A stretch of DNA of 64,000 nucleotides from contig NZ_FSRO01000001.1 in assembly GCF_900143275.1 (NCBI RefSeq), positions 620,001 to 684,000 of the forward strand. The letters run 5' to 3'. The DNA is from Nitrosomonas cryotolerans ATCC 49181 (GTDB lineage: Bacteria; Pseudomonadota; Gammaproteobacteria; Burkholderiales; Nitrosomonadaceae). A program made the position numbers and the translations under genes. The notes beneath the pieces were generated by a model that had not been told where the DNA came from, searched no databases, and saw nothing but the letters and a program-made list of their open reading frames with translations. Positions 34,925 to 45,646 of the stretch are shown piece by piece; position 1 is the first letter of the stretch; the number at the start of each line of letters is the position of its first letter.

Positions 34925-36115
34925 ATGCAATCGTTTTTGCAATTTGGTTTACTTGATCTTCCTTGGTGGGGTTATGTGATAGTTACATTGATCATGACAC
35001 ACATGACGATTGCTTCCGTAACAATTTTTTTACATCGACATCAGGCACACCACGCGTTGCAGTTACATCCTGTTGTGAGCCACTGCTTCCGCTTTTGGTT
35101 GTGGCTTACTACTGGAATGGTTACCAAAGAATGGGTGGCCATTCATCGTAAACACCATGCCAAATGTGAAACCATCGATGATCCGCACAGCCCACGAGTT
35201 CATGGCATAGGAAAAGTGTTGTTTAAAGGTGCCAAACTCTACTGCAATGAGGCCGATAACCTGGCCACGCTCGAGAAATACGGTCACGGAACCCCCGATG
35301 ATTGGAGCGAACGTAATCTCTATTCGAAGCATGTCGTGCTTGGTATCGGCATCATGTTGGTTATTGATTTTGTTTTATTCGGCCCGATTGGGTTCATTGT
35401 GTGGGGCGTTCAGATGTTGTGGATCCCTTTCTTTGCCGCAGGTGTCATCAACGGTGTTGGCCACTATTATGGATATCGTAACTTTGCGCCGAATGACACC
35501 TCCACCAACATTGTGCCGTGGGGAATCCTGATCGGAGGTGAGGAGTTGCACAACAATCACCATGCTTACGTGAGCTCTGCCAAGCTGTCCAACAAGTGGT
35601 GGGAATTCGACATCGGGTGGGTGTATATCCGCATTCTGGAATTGCTGGGTTTAGCCACAGTTCGCAAGGTGGCACCTAAAGTACACTTTAATCAGGCTAA
35701 AACTCCCTGTGACGAAGCCACTCTGCAGGCTGTAATTACCCATCGTTACGACGTGCTCGCCAAGTTTGCCAAATACCTAAAAAAAACCATAGTGACGGAA
35801 ATTCGTAGTTTGCGGGCCCGGACTACTCTAGGCTTGCAAGATGCCCAGGTACCTGAAACTGTTAAATATTGTCTGCAAAATGATGTAGGTGATATGGGGG
35901 AAAAAGAACGGGTTGCTTTGAATCAGGCGCTTCATTCCAGCCAAGTACTGAGGACTATCTATTCCATGCGCCAAGATCTAACTGCTTTATGGAGCAGCTC
36001 CACCATATCCAAGAAAGAGTTGATAGATCAACTGGAAAACTGGTGCCAGCGTGCCGAGGGGAGTGGAATTAATGCATTGCAAGAATTTTCAAGGAAATTA
36101 CGTTGTTACGACTAA
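34925..36115 (+). CDS. Membrane fatty-acid (acyl-CoA-type) desaturase
   Basis: A 396-residue di-iron membrane desaturase. The three histidine boxes are HRHQAHH (about 37-43), HRKHHAK (about 75-81) and HNNHHAY (about 208-214), separated by hydrophobic helices such as HVVLGIGIMLVIDFVLFGPI. It introduces a cis double bond, probably delta-9, into acyl chains and so adjusts membrane fluidity. The last 110 residues are a soluble helical extension (KEELIDQLENWC-like) seen in DesA-type proteobacterial members and absent from minimal desaturases. It has a weak ribosome site (aaagga). A DUF3309 gene follows within 25 bases. Confidence 0.92.
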   Translation: MQSFLQFGLLDLPWWGYVIVTLIMTHMTIASVTIFLHRHQAHHALQLHPVVSHCFRFWLWLTTGMVTKEWVAIHRKHHAKCETIDDPHSPRVHGIGKVLFKGAKLYCNEADNLATLEKYGHGTPDDWSERNLYSKHVVLGIGIMLVIDFVLFGPIGFIVWGVQMLWIPFFAAGVINGVGHYYGYRNFAPNDTSTNIVPWGILIGGEELHNNHHAYVSSAKLSNKWWEFDIGWVYIRILELLGLATVRKVAPKVHFNQAKTPCDEATLQAVITHRYDVLAKFAKYLKKTIVTEIRSLRARTTLGLQDAQVPETVKYCLQNDVGDMGEKERVALNQALHSSQVLRTIYSMRQDLTALWSSSTISKKELIDQLENWCQRAEGSGINALQEFSRKLRCYD

Positions 36116-36136
36116 CCGTTGGAAAGGAGAAATAAA

Positions 36137-36295
36137 ATGACACTAGGAACAATACTGCTAATCATTCTGATACTGATGCTGCTGGGTGTGATTCCAACGT
36201 GGCCATATAGCAGGGGTTGGGGTTATACCCCAAGCGGCATTCTCGGAGCAGTGCTGCTGATTTTGCTCATTCTAATGCTGATGGGCCGAATATAG
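36137..36295 (+). CDS. DUF3309 family small membrane protein
   Basis: A 52-residue protein: a helix MTLGTILLIILILMLLGVIP, the conserved centre TWPYSRGWGYTPSG, and a second helix GAVLLILLILMLMGR. This is the DUF3309 pattern. A ribosome site (aaaggaga) lies before the ATG, 21 bases after the desaturase stop, so it is probably in the same transcript. Function unknown; it joins other two-helix membrane proteins of this region. Confidence 0.9.
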   Translation: MTLGTILLIILILMLLGVIPTWPYSRGWGYTPSGILGAVLLILLILMLMGRI

Positions 36296-36559
36296 CCGCT
36301 TTGATCTGATCAGTGTGTGCGTAATGATGCGCTATCTTCACCGGCCGAGATCGGCAAGACCCAGGATCGTGCCGCACGCGTGGACTGATTCTTATCCAGT
36401 CCGTGCAATGTTAAAAATGGACGGTAATTTTCACAAAGTGCGGTATCGTACAGACGGCGCTTGATGCGGTCATTAGAATTCAATCATTGGTTAGGAAACC
36501 ATGTGTTCAGTGGGAATGGCTCGGTGGACACAATCCAATCGAAAAATGGAGAAATGAAA

Positions 36560-36817
36560 ATGAGACCTTATTATTTTTTTATATTTATGATCGTTGCAAT
36601 GATTCTAGTATTACCTGCCTGTGATCAAGCACAAACAGGTACCGACAAGGTGATGAATAAAGTTGATGACGCGCTTGACCGTCGACCCGGCGAAAAAGCT
36701 CGGGATGCAACCGAAGATCTTGGTCATGAGCTCGAAGATGCGGGTGATGAAATCAAAGAAAGCGCTAAAGATGCCGGTGAGGAAATCAAAGAAAGCGTTA
36801 AAGATGCCACTAATTAG
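36560..36817 (+). CDS. Small lipoprotein with a charged repeat tail
   Basis: An 85-residue protein from the ATG at 36560 (ggag at 36548-36551). An adjacent ATG at 36554 and a longer frame from 36461 are less likely. The signal MRPYYFFIFMIVAMILVLPA is followed by the lipobox Cys of LPAC. The mature tail has a duplicated 12-13 residue unit (DEIKESAKDAGE / EEIKESVKDATN) and would form an amphipathic helix, as in CsbD-like or YtxH-like stress proteins. No exact family named. Confidence 0.65.
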   Translation: MRPYYFFIFMIVAMILVLPACDQAQTGTDKVMNKVDDALDRRPGEKARDATEDLGHELEDAGDEIKESAKDAGEEIKESVKDATN

Positions 36818-36883
36818 CCTGCGCACGACACGCCGTCTTTTCTCTGATCTTCGGTATTGCAGAGGGCGCGTCATATATAAACA

Positions 36884-36985
36884 GAGACTTTTGCAAAAGC
36901 CCTCGCCAGAAGTTTTCGACTATTGAGGTTTTGCAAAGGTCTCAAATAGTTAATCATTCAATTATTGGGGCTTTGCAAAGGTCTG
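36884..36985. repeat. GAGAC-family miniature element, copy A (102 bp)
   Basis: Ends gagacttttgcaaaagccc and ggggctttgcaaaggtctg are inverted copies, flanked by the exact 5-bp duplication aaaca (36879-36883 and 36986-36990). It contains an extra internal copy of the end sequence (gaggttttgcaaaggtctc). No coding capacity. Confidence 0.85.
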
Positions 36986-37029
36986 AAACAAGGTATTCCT
37001 AATTGCCGATAAACCAGAGGAGAAACTAA

Positions 37030-37272
37030 TTGGACTATACAGGATTGCTAATTTTTATCGTGCTCGGTGCCGCTGCTGGTTACTTGGCTGGAATATTGAT
37101 GAAAGGAAGCGGCTTTGGTCTGGCCGGTAACATAATTATTGGCATTATCGGTGCCATTGCTGGCGGTTTTTTGTTTGGTTTATTGGGACTCATTGGTTCA
37201 ATAGTGACGGCTGTAGCTGGAGCCGCAATATTGCTATTTTTGGCTTGGGTTATCACGAGGTCTTGGAGTTAA
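37030..37272 (+). CDS. GlsB/YeaQ/YmgE-family stress-response membrane protein
   Basis: An 80-residue, three-helix, glycine-rich membrane protein starting with TTG (aggag eight bases upstream). Family pattern: IFIVLGAAAGYLAGILMKGS, GLAGNIIIGIIGAIAGGFLF and a last helix VTAVAGAAILLFLAWVI. Relatives belong to the transglycosylase-associated (GlsB) family and are induced by general stress; the mechanism is not known. It is followed 30 bases later by the Sll1863-like gene. Confidence 0.88.
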   Translation: MDYTGLLIFIVLGAAAGYLAGILMKGSGFGLAGNIIIGIIGAIAGGFLFGLLGLIGSIVTAVAGAAILLFLAWVITRSWS

Positions 37273-37302
37273 GCCTGAATTCATTAAAAAGGGAGATACG
37301 TT

Positions 37303-37605
37303 ATGAGCACAAAAGATGCATACAAACAAAAAATAGAAGCCGAGGTTGAATTGGCGCAGGCCAAACTGGCAGAATTAAAGGCGGAAGCGAAGAATGCTTC
37401 AGCTGACACCCGTATCGAATATGATAAGCAAATTGGAGAACTTGAGCAGAAGGTTGATGCTACGAAGGAAAAACTGAAAGAACTGGGTGAAGCTAGCGAG
37501 GATGCGTGGGAACATCTTAAGGAAGGTGCAGAACATGCTTGGGATAAACTAAGTAGCGCTGTTCGAGAGGCTTCCGAAAAGTTGAAGAATAAGTTTAAAG
37601 ATTAA
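37303..37605 (+). CDS. Sll1863-family stress-response coiled-coil protein
   Basis: A 100-residue, highly charged, almost entirely helical protein: KQKIEAEVELAQAKLAELKA, then DKQIGELEQKVDATKEKLKE and a tail with AWEHLKEGAEHAWDKLSSAV. Heptad spacing and the WxxLKxGxExAWxxL tail match the Sll1863 family. It is cytoplasmic by lack of a signal, and the tail could be amphipathic and membrane-associated. Strong ribosome site (gggaga). Likely co-transcribed with the GlsB-type gene. Confidence 0.82.
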   Translation: MSTKDAYKQKIEAEVELAQAKLAELKAEAKNASADTRIEYDKQIGELEQKVDATKEKLKELGEASEDAWEHLKEGAEHAWDKLSSAVREASEKLKNKFKD

Positions 37606-37852
37606 ATGCAACTTAGCCTGAAGCTGTCAATCCGCGTAACTACCATCATTCGCGTTCATTATGAGCAAGGATAGGTAGTTTATAAAGAGAACAGTGAGTA
37701 GTTTAATTGGAGGCAGCAAGGTGCTTAAAATAAGCGAATTAGCTGGGCGTTGATTAATGTGGGCTTATTCCACTATTTACAACACAGTAGGCTCACATAG
37801 AGATTATGTTGTGGATATGGCGGTCTTTATATCAACTGAAAAAGGAAATCCA

Positions 37853-38005
37853 ATGAAAAACTTAGAACTGTTTACAGTAGCCTTGCTGGTGGCTGGAATG
37901 ACGGGTTGTTTATCGTTTAGTTCAAGCGAGCCCGGTCCACAAGGTCCGCAAGGGGAATCTGGAGCCCAAGAAACGATTATTATCGTGCCCGAGAATGAGA
38001 GGTGA
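37853..38005 (+). CDS. Small lipoprotein with a collagen-like GPQ segment
   Basis: A 50-residue protein from the ATG at 37853 (aaagga upstream); the frame is open further upstream without good starts. The signal MKNLELFTVALLVAGMTGC ends in the lipobox MTGC. The mature part SFSSSEPGPQGPQGESGAQE includes Gly-Pro-Gln triplets as in collagen-like tails, then ETIIIVPENER. Homologues of this type are seen as tiny lipoproteins of unknown role beside stress genes. Confidence 0.68.
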   Translation: MKNLELFTVALLVAGMTGCLSFSSSEPGPQGPQGESGAQETIIIVPENER

Positions 38006-38130
38006 ATCTAAAATGTTAATCAACATACAAAAATTGCCAAGAAAAGATTTGAATCAACATTACAGATTTTTCACCTGATTGGGGCATTCTCTTTGAAAAT
38101 AGAATGGCTCGAATAACACCGAATAGCTAA

Positions 38131-40407
<2,277 letters not shown>

Positions 40408-40425
40408 TCTTGATGGAAAAAAGTA

Positions 40426-40536
40426 AAGACTGCTGCATAACTGTGTTTTTGAGCTTTTCTGATTACTTACAGCATTGATAAATCAAACACTTAAAAATCT
40501 TGCTCAGCCCGAGATAACCGGTTATGCAGTGGTCTT
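40426..40536. repeat. Miniature IS5-type element (111 bp)
   Basis: Inverted ends aagactgctgcataactg and ttatgcagtggtctt are flanked by the exact 5-bp duplication aagta (40421-40425 and 40537-40541). The ends match those of the full IS5-family element at 41051-42325 (aagacctctgcacaact), so this is probably a nonautonomous derivative moved by its transposase. It lies 19 bases after the katG stop. Confidence 0.82.
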
Positions 40537-40842
40537 AAGTATTTAAAAAACACAGCAAAATCTTTTCATGACCCATGGAAGCATGAGACAACGGTGTTTA
40601 ATCTGCTGCGGGAGGATGTTCAGAATCCCGCGTGAAACCCGTTGCGGTCTTTTGTGTAATAAAAACGCTGACCGGCATAATCATGCGCATCCACGGCCAG
40701 ATGTATCTTGGTGTTCAGCTTCCTTTTGTGCGACTCATGTCTTGATTTCCGCCTCCGGCTCCGGTGGCATGGGGATGAGTCTTGTAATGGCTGGCATTAA
40801 TCATGAGCCACTCGTAATCCAGATCGTCAATCAAGACTCCCA

Positions 40843-40931
40843 GAGACTCTTGCAAAGCCCCAATGATTAAAAAATTAACCTTTTATAATCAATAGCAGAA
40901 AACTTCTGGCGAGGGCTTTTGCAAAAGTCTC
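40843..40931. repeat. GAGAC-family miniature element, copy B (89 bp)
   Basis: Ends gagactcttgcaaagcccc and agggcttttgcaaaagtctc are inverted repeats, with the exact 5-bp duplication tccca on each side (40838-40842 and 40932-40936). It is inserted in the IS427-group transposase remnant, so it moved after that IS arrived. Confidence 0.88.
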
Positions 40932-41050
40932 TCCCAATAATTTTTCCCAGATGCCCTTGTCGCGCCAGCGGATAAAACGGCGGTACATATTGCTCCAATC
41001 CCCCATAATCCGGCGGCAAATCCCGCCACAGTACGTCCGTACGCATAATT

Positions 41051-42325
41051 AAGACCTCTGCACAACTGCGTAAATTTACTGTGACAATGGAAAAAATGCC
41101 CAAATGACATTTTTTATGCGTGTTATCTTGGAAAAAAATGAGGTTTTTTCTCTTTTTAAAGGGAATTTCCCCCTTTATGTAGCATTTGGACGGACTACTC
41201 CCCTTGGTGGCTTGTCCACGAAAATTTTGTTGGCCGCTTTTTTTAGATTCATGCAGATACTTTTCAGCATAACTTGGGCGTTGACTTTTGCCGTGCCGAA
41301 GTAGCTGGCGCGTCCCATCCCGAATAGGCGTTTGGCCGTGCCGAAACACTGTTCAACAATATAGCGTTTTTTGCTGATCAATTTATTCGCCAGCTTCTGG
41401 CGTGCCGAGAGTGGCTTGTTCTTGTACGCACGATGCATGATTGCGCTCTTGATTTTGTGATTTCTTAGAAACTGCCGATTGGCGTTGCTGGCTGATCCTT
41501 TGTCGGCATATACCCGATTTGCCTCAAGGTGCGCACCCTCGATAGCTGCTTCGAAATGTATCATTTCGCTCTGGTTGGCAGGGGCAGTGTGAACTCCACG
41601 CACATAGCCGTCTTGCGAGTCCACTATCAGGTAACTGCGATAGCCAAATTGCGACTTCTTGCCTTTTTTTAGCCAGGCCGCATCTGGATCCGCGCTTTGT
41701 TCTTCAATACAGGTGATTCCTGGTCGGCTGCCATCCTCAAATTGAACAGCCTTACCTTCGGTATCCACTTCAAGCAGGATAGCCTTTTTGGGGCGTGCCG
41801 CTGACTCAATCAGCGTGGCATCAATTACCGCTCCCGTTGCGCCCTTGATCATCAATCCGTGTGATTGAAGCTGTTCATTGATCGAGGCTAGCAGATCATC
41901 TAACCGATCGCCGGACACCAATCGGTTGCGAAACCGACACAAGGTGGTTTCGTCCGGTATCGCATCCGACAAGGACAAACCACAAAATTGTAGAAAATCA
42001 ATCCGAACATACAGTGCTTGCTCCAACGCAGCATCCGACAAACTATGCCACTGTCCCAGCAGGATCGCCTTGAACATCATCAACCTATCAAATGGTTCCT
42101 GTCCTCCACCATGCGATAACTCGCGCTTGTATAAACCTGTAAGCTTCGAACGTAACTCCTCCCAGTCAATCAGGACATCAATCTTCATTAGCACACTGTC
42201 TCGTCTCAATCGCTGTGCCAATTCCAGTGTTCCAAAACTTATCTGCATCTCTTGTTCCAAATGTCTTTTACTTGTCACTATTTTAGTCGGTTATCGCGCT
42301 GACGGGGGAGTTGTGCAGTAGTCTT
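41051..42325. mobile_element. Complete IS5-family insertion sequence
   Basis: Terminal inverted repeats aagacctctgcacaact (left) and agttgtgcagtagtctt (right) match at 15 of 17 positions. A perfect 5-bp repeat, taatt, flanks the element (41046-41050 and 42326-42330). One intact transposase gene fills most of its 1275 bp. It interrupts the remnant of an IS427-group element. Confidence 0.88.
41175..42278 (-). CDS. IS5-family transposase
   Basis: A 367-residue DDE transposase. The N-terminal domain contains LSHGGGQEPFDRLMMFKAIL and LSDAIPDETTLCRFRNRLV, typical of the IS5 group. The catalytic residues are D in GAVIDATLIESAARP (about 147), D in NRVYADKGSASNANR (about 245) and E in RYIVEQCFGTAKRLFGM (about 317), the last in the Y-(2)-R-(3)-E-like setting. 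The frame is undamaged. It may move itself and the matching miniature element at 40426. Confidence 0.94.
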   Translation of the reverse strand: MTSKRHLEQEMQISFGTLELAQRLRRDSVLMKIDVLIDWEELRSKLTGLYKRELSHGGGQEPFDRLMMFKAILLGQWHSLSDAALEQALYVRIDFLQFCGLSLSDAIPDETTLCRFRNRLVSGDRLDDLLASINEQLQSHGLMIKGATGAVIDATLIESAARPKKAILLEVDTEGKAVQFEDGSRPGITCIEEQSADPDAAWLKKGKKSQFGYRSYLIVDSQDGYVRGVHTAPANQSEMIHFEAAIEGAHLEANRVYADKGSASNANRQFLRNHKIKSAIMHRAYKNKPLSARQKLANKLISKKRYIVEQCFGTAKRLFGMGRASYFGTAKVNAQVMLKSICMNLKKAANKIFVDKPPRGVVRPNAT

Positions 42326-42499
42326 TAATTCATAAAACGATATATTAATGAACTGGCGGCTATCTCTAGCTATGCCTCCCCAAACAGCTTGACGGCCAGA
42401 CGAATGAGTCTCAAGTAGCGCCGATACCCTGTCTGATATATCATGCCTGCGATGTGAATGTGTCATATGAGATCCTTTCGCTTTTAATAAGCGTCTCAT

Positions 42500-42902
42500 A
42501 TTTTTTCTTTTCGTGACTGCGCTATTTAATTTGGAAATGAGAGAATGGCTTACATGAATGAAATTAGCGCGATTTTCTTAGTTACTAATTTGGAAAGGTG
42601 GCGCTAATTGTGTGGCATTGGCTAAGTCAGCAGTTTCTGCCAGCTGTGTAGCTGGCTTGGGATGGGAGAAATATTGGATAAGCGCTTAAAGGAAGAAATA
42701 GGGCGGTTTCCATCAGTCAACCGAACTTGTTTTCATCATAGTTTGTATTATCTTTGATATCTTTTAAAGCATAAAACATAAAACATATTGGCGTTTGTTG
42801 TTCCCCTGAGAACGAAAAACGAATCAGTCAGGGTTGGACAGCTGTATGCTGATCATGTAGTTTTGTCTGCTTTGACCAACAACTCAAAAAAGGGTATGCC
42901 CC
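42500..42902. other. Intergenic region upstream of the D,D-carboxypeptidase gene
   Basis: About 400 bases. It contains a perfect 9-bp inverted repeat (aattagcgc, 42562-42570; gcgctaatt, 42601-42609) and two copies of taatttggaaa around it. Their role is unknown. A weak promoter for the next gene must lie nearer 42780-42880. No small gene is supported. Confidence 0.4.
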
Positions 42903-44147
42903 ATGTTTGCTCTAGAACGCAGAAGGAGAGAGATTTTTTTTGTCCTGGCTGTATTTTTTTTATTCCTTTTGGTGAATCCGGTAGAGGCAAATCCCCGCTA
43001 TGCTTCTATCGTAATCGATGAGAATACAAACCAAGTGCTGCACGAATTCCGGGCTGATGCGAGCCGTTATCCGGCCTCTTTGACCAAAATGATGACGCTC
43101 TATCTGCTATTCGAGGCGATGAAGCAAGGTAAAATGACGCTGGATAGCCGGATGGAGGTGTCGACTCATGCCGCATCCATGCCGCAAACCAATATTAGTC
43201 TGCGGCGAGGTGATGCGATCAGCGTGCGAGAGGCGATTCTGGCGTTAATTGTGCGTTCTGCTAACGATGTTGCAGCGGTGGTGGCTGAGGCGCTGGGTGA
43301 TACCGAAGCCAATTTCGCACGTATGATGACTGATAAGGCCCGTAAACTAGGTATGCATGCGACCACTTTCCGCAATGCTTCCGGTCTGCCCAATGGCGAA
43401 CAAAAGACCACAGCTCGGGACATGGCAACGCTATCCGCCAGATTGATGAAAGATTTTCCTCAGCATTATCATTATTTTTCGACCCAGTCGTTTAGTTACA
43501 AAGGCACTACCTATAAGAGTCACAATCGGATGGTGCGTAATACGCCGGGTGTGGATGGTCTGAAAACTGGCTATATTCGAGCTTCGGGATTTAATATGGC
43601 GACTTCCGCCAAGCGAGGTAATCGAAGAGTGATTGCAGTGGTAATGGGCGGACAAACCGGTACCTCTCGTGATCAACACATGGCTGAATTGCTGGACCGC
43701 AGCTTTACTGCTCGATCAACTGCGATTCAGCTGGCCAGGAATACTGGCAGTGCCAATACGATGCCGGCCGTAGCCATGAAGATCGATACTCCGGCTCCTG
43801 TACCTAAACCCACCCTTTTATCGGAAAACATACCCGATGAGCCGGTCATAATAGAGCGAATCGTTCAGCCGGAGATTAGCATTGAACCACAGGATAGAGC
43901 CGTGGAAGATAATAACGACTGGGCGGTGCAGATAGGTTCTTACCTGGTGCAGGATCGAGCCGAAGCACGGGCTCAGGCGGCGACTCGCTGGGTGCCGGGT
44001 GAAGTCATGGTGACCGAGGTAGAAATTAGTAATCGTAAATTATACCGGGCCCGATTGGTAGGTTTTGAGGAAAAGCAAGCCCGCAAAGCCTGTCGAAATT
44101 TGACTCGACAGGGGATAGAATGCCTGGTAGTCCGATCGCACGGCTAA
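42903..44147 (+). CDS. D-alanyl-D-alanine carboxypeptidase (PBP5/6 type) with C-terminal SPOR domain
   Basis: A 414-residue exported enzyme. A signal segment (IFFVLAVFFLFLLVNPVEA) precedes the penicillin-binding fold: S-x-x-K in YPASLTKMM (about 57-62), S-x-N in VRSANDVA (about 118) and K-T-G in GLKTGYIRAS (about 220). It trims the terminal D-Ala of peptidoglycan stem peptides. After a proline-rich linker, the last 80 residues (NDWAVQIGSYLVQDRAEARA, ending QGIECLVVRS) form a SPOR domain, which binds denuded glycan at the division septum. That fusion replaces the membrane anchor of PBP5 and suggests a division role. Confidence 0.92.
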   Translation: MFALERRRREIFFVLAVFFLFLLVNPVEANPRYASIVIDENTNQVLHEFRADASRYPASLTKMMTLYLLFEAMKQGKMTLDSRMEVSTHAASMPQTNISLRRGDAISVREAILALIVRSANDVAAVVAEALGDTEANFARMMTDKARKLGMHATTFRNASGLPNGEQKTTARDMATLSARLMKDFPQHYHYFSTQSFSYKGTTYKSHNRMVRNTPGVDGLKTGYIRASGFNMATSAKRGNRRVIAVVMGGQTGTSRDQHMAELLDRSFTARSTAIQLARNTGSANTMPAVAMKIDTPAPVPKPTLLSENIPDEPVIIERIVQPEISIEPQDRAVEDNNDWAVQIGSYLVQDRAEARAQAATRWVPGEVMVTEVEISNRKLYRARLVGFEEKQARKACRNLTRQGIECLVVRSHG

Positions 44148-44383
44148 TATTATTAGTATGACATGAGCCGGGAGGGCAAGTAAGGCGGCGTAATCGGACG
44201 TTGCTTTATCGAGAATGTTAAAACTCTGTATAGCTGCCATTATGAGGGGTGTGGCAAAACGATATTTCGCTTCGCTGCTGTGCGATGGTAGAACTTCAAG
44301 CAAACCGGAAGTGTCCGGTGCCGTCGAGGCGATAACTTGATATAACTGAAAGTATGCTGCCGATAATCTTATAGCGAGGTATT

Positions 44384-45037
44384 ATGATGCGGATTACACA
44401 AATTCTAGTCATCGTTTTATTGGTAGCTTTATTTTCAGATAATGTCTTGGGCGCATCCATTACTTATAATGGATTAAAATGCCGGGATGCTGTCAATATC
44501 AATGACCCTACTTTTTCAGAGATTCCAATACAAAGCAGATTTCAGGTAACGGAAGATGTTGGCAATGGGATATTTCGCTTAAATTTGACGGGTGGTTTAC
44601 CCAGATTTGTTAATGATAATCAGAATGTGTGTATTGATAGTGATACGGCAATCGGGTTTTCTGGAATTCCGGCTCTGGATGGTCTGCCCAGGCGATTGAG
44701 TTCAATTAGTGCGGTCGCATATTTTGATGGTCGAGACCTCATGATTACTGTGAATTCAATTCATTCAGATCTGAGTGCAGGCCGCGGTGCGCTTTCAACA
44801 TTTAGTACCAGTTTTATATTGCCAATCTCAAATACTTTGATACTGGAATATAATCCACAGGGGTCATCATTTAGATTGAAAAAATTGATACATAATAGGG
44901 GGCTTGTTCATACGAGCGGTTCAACCAATTCATTAATTCCGTTCTTTGAAACGGTATTACCATTCTTTAATAACTCAACGCGAGATGAGCCGAGAGTCCT
45001 CATTCCGGTATCCAATATCGAATATATTCTGGAGTAA
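44384..45037 (+). CDS. Secreted protein, function unknown
   Basis: A 217-residue protein with a signal peptide (ITQILVIVLLVALFSDNVLG, cleavage probably before ASITYNG). The mature part is beta-rich with two widely spaced cysteines (KCRDAVN and NVCIDSD) that could form a disulfide. It ends SNIEYILE with no membrane anchor. No family recognised. The ribosome site is gaggt before tandem ATG codons. It lies alone between the carboxypeptidase gene and another small secreted protein. Confidence 0.6.
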   Translation: MMRITQILVIVLLVALFSDNVLGASITYNGLKCRDAVNINDPTFSEIPIQSRFQVTEDVGNGIFRLNLTGGLPRFVNDNQNVCIDSDTAIGFSGIPALDGLPRRLSSISAVAYFDGRDLMITVNSIHSDLSAGRGALSTFSTSFILPISNTLILEYNPQGSSFRLKKLIHNRGLVHTSGSTNSLIPFFETVLPFFNNSTRDEPRVLIPVSNIEYILE

Positions 45038-45184
45038 CCGAAGGTAAAAGTAGTGAATTCAAACGGAATTTTGTTTGGTAACGCTTGTTGACTATTATAG
45101 GGATAGAATTCATTGGGTGCATAGAAGCCCGAATATGTTTCCCCCCGTTCTAATTATAAAGTCGTTTAAGAGGGATTCACATTG

Positions 45185-45568
45185 ATGAAAAGATTATTAT
45201 GTCTGGCTTTTCTAATGTTTATTGTCATGTCGGCACAGGCCGAGTGGATTATGCTAGAAACTGAATTAAGACCTGGCGAGGCGCATTATTTTGATTCGGA
45301 GAGTGCAGAGGAAAAGGGCGATTTTAGAAAAATCTGGGTGTTATCCAGTTATGACCAGGAGCAAGTGGGCGGATACCATTCGGTAAAAACATTTTATGAG
45401 TTTGATTGTAAGAAGGGGAGAGCGAGAGCATATACCATGCTGCTTTATTCCGATATAAAAGCATCCGGTGATGTGATCGGCGCTCACCATGATAAGACCA
45501 AGGACTGGTTTTATTATCCACCTGACTCAACCTTTAATCGTATATCCGATACTGTGTGCGCAATATAG
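45185..45568 (+). CDS. Small secreted surface-adhesin-E-like protein
   Basis: A 127-residue protein from the ATG at 45185 (agaggga upstream). The signal MKRLLCLAFLMFIVMSAQA precedes EWIMLE. The mature part, with YFDSESAEEKGDFRKIWVLS, then KTFYEFDCKKGRARAYTMLL and a final SDTVCAI, has the strand order and the two-cysteine pattern (about C81 and C125) of the small Adhesin_E-like beta proteins. Function in non-pathogens is unknown. A miniature element follows within 80 bases. Confidence 0.65.
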   Translation: MKRLLCLAFLMFIVMSAQAEWIMLETELRPGEAHYFDSESAEEKGDFRKIWVLSSYDQEQVGGYHSVKTFYEFDCKKGRARAYTMLLYSDIKASGDVIGAHHDKTKDWFYYPPDSTFNRISDTVCAI

Positions 45569-45646
45569 ATAAACAATGAAGCTGAGTGACTGCCGCGAAG
45601 TGCGGACGTTACGTAGAGGAAAATAAAAGGATATCGCATATTGTGG

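Larger units (their letters stand above)
40600..42475 (-). pseudogene. IS5-family (IS427-group) transposase remnant, interrupted twice
   Basis: On the minus strand the N-terminus reads MTHSHRRHDISDRVSALLET and GRQAVWGGIARDSRQFINIS (about 42468-42340). It is then cut by the IS5 element, continues as VLWRDLPPDYGGLEQYVPPF (about 41035-40975), is cut again by a GAGAC miniature element (40843-40931), and resumes as INASHYKTHPHATGAGGGNQ and TKIHLAVDAHD (about 40820-40690) with frameshifts. Together they spell a two-frame IS427-type transposase. It has lost its C-terminus. Confidence 0.8.

Noticed and set aside
36884-36985. Reading the GAGAC element hairpins as transcription terminators
   Set aside because: No T-run follows them and each is bounded by a target duplication, which fits mobile elements better.
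40568-40870. 100-codon plus-strand frame
   Set aside because: It is antisense to the IS427-group transposase remnant.
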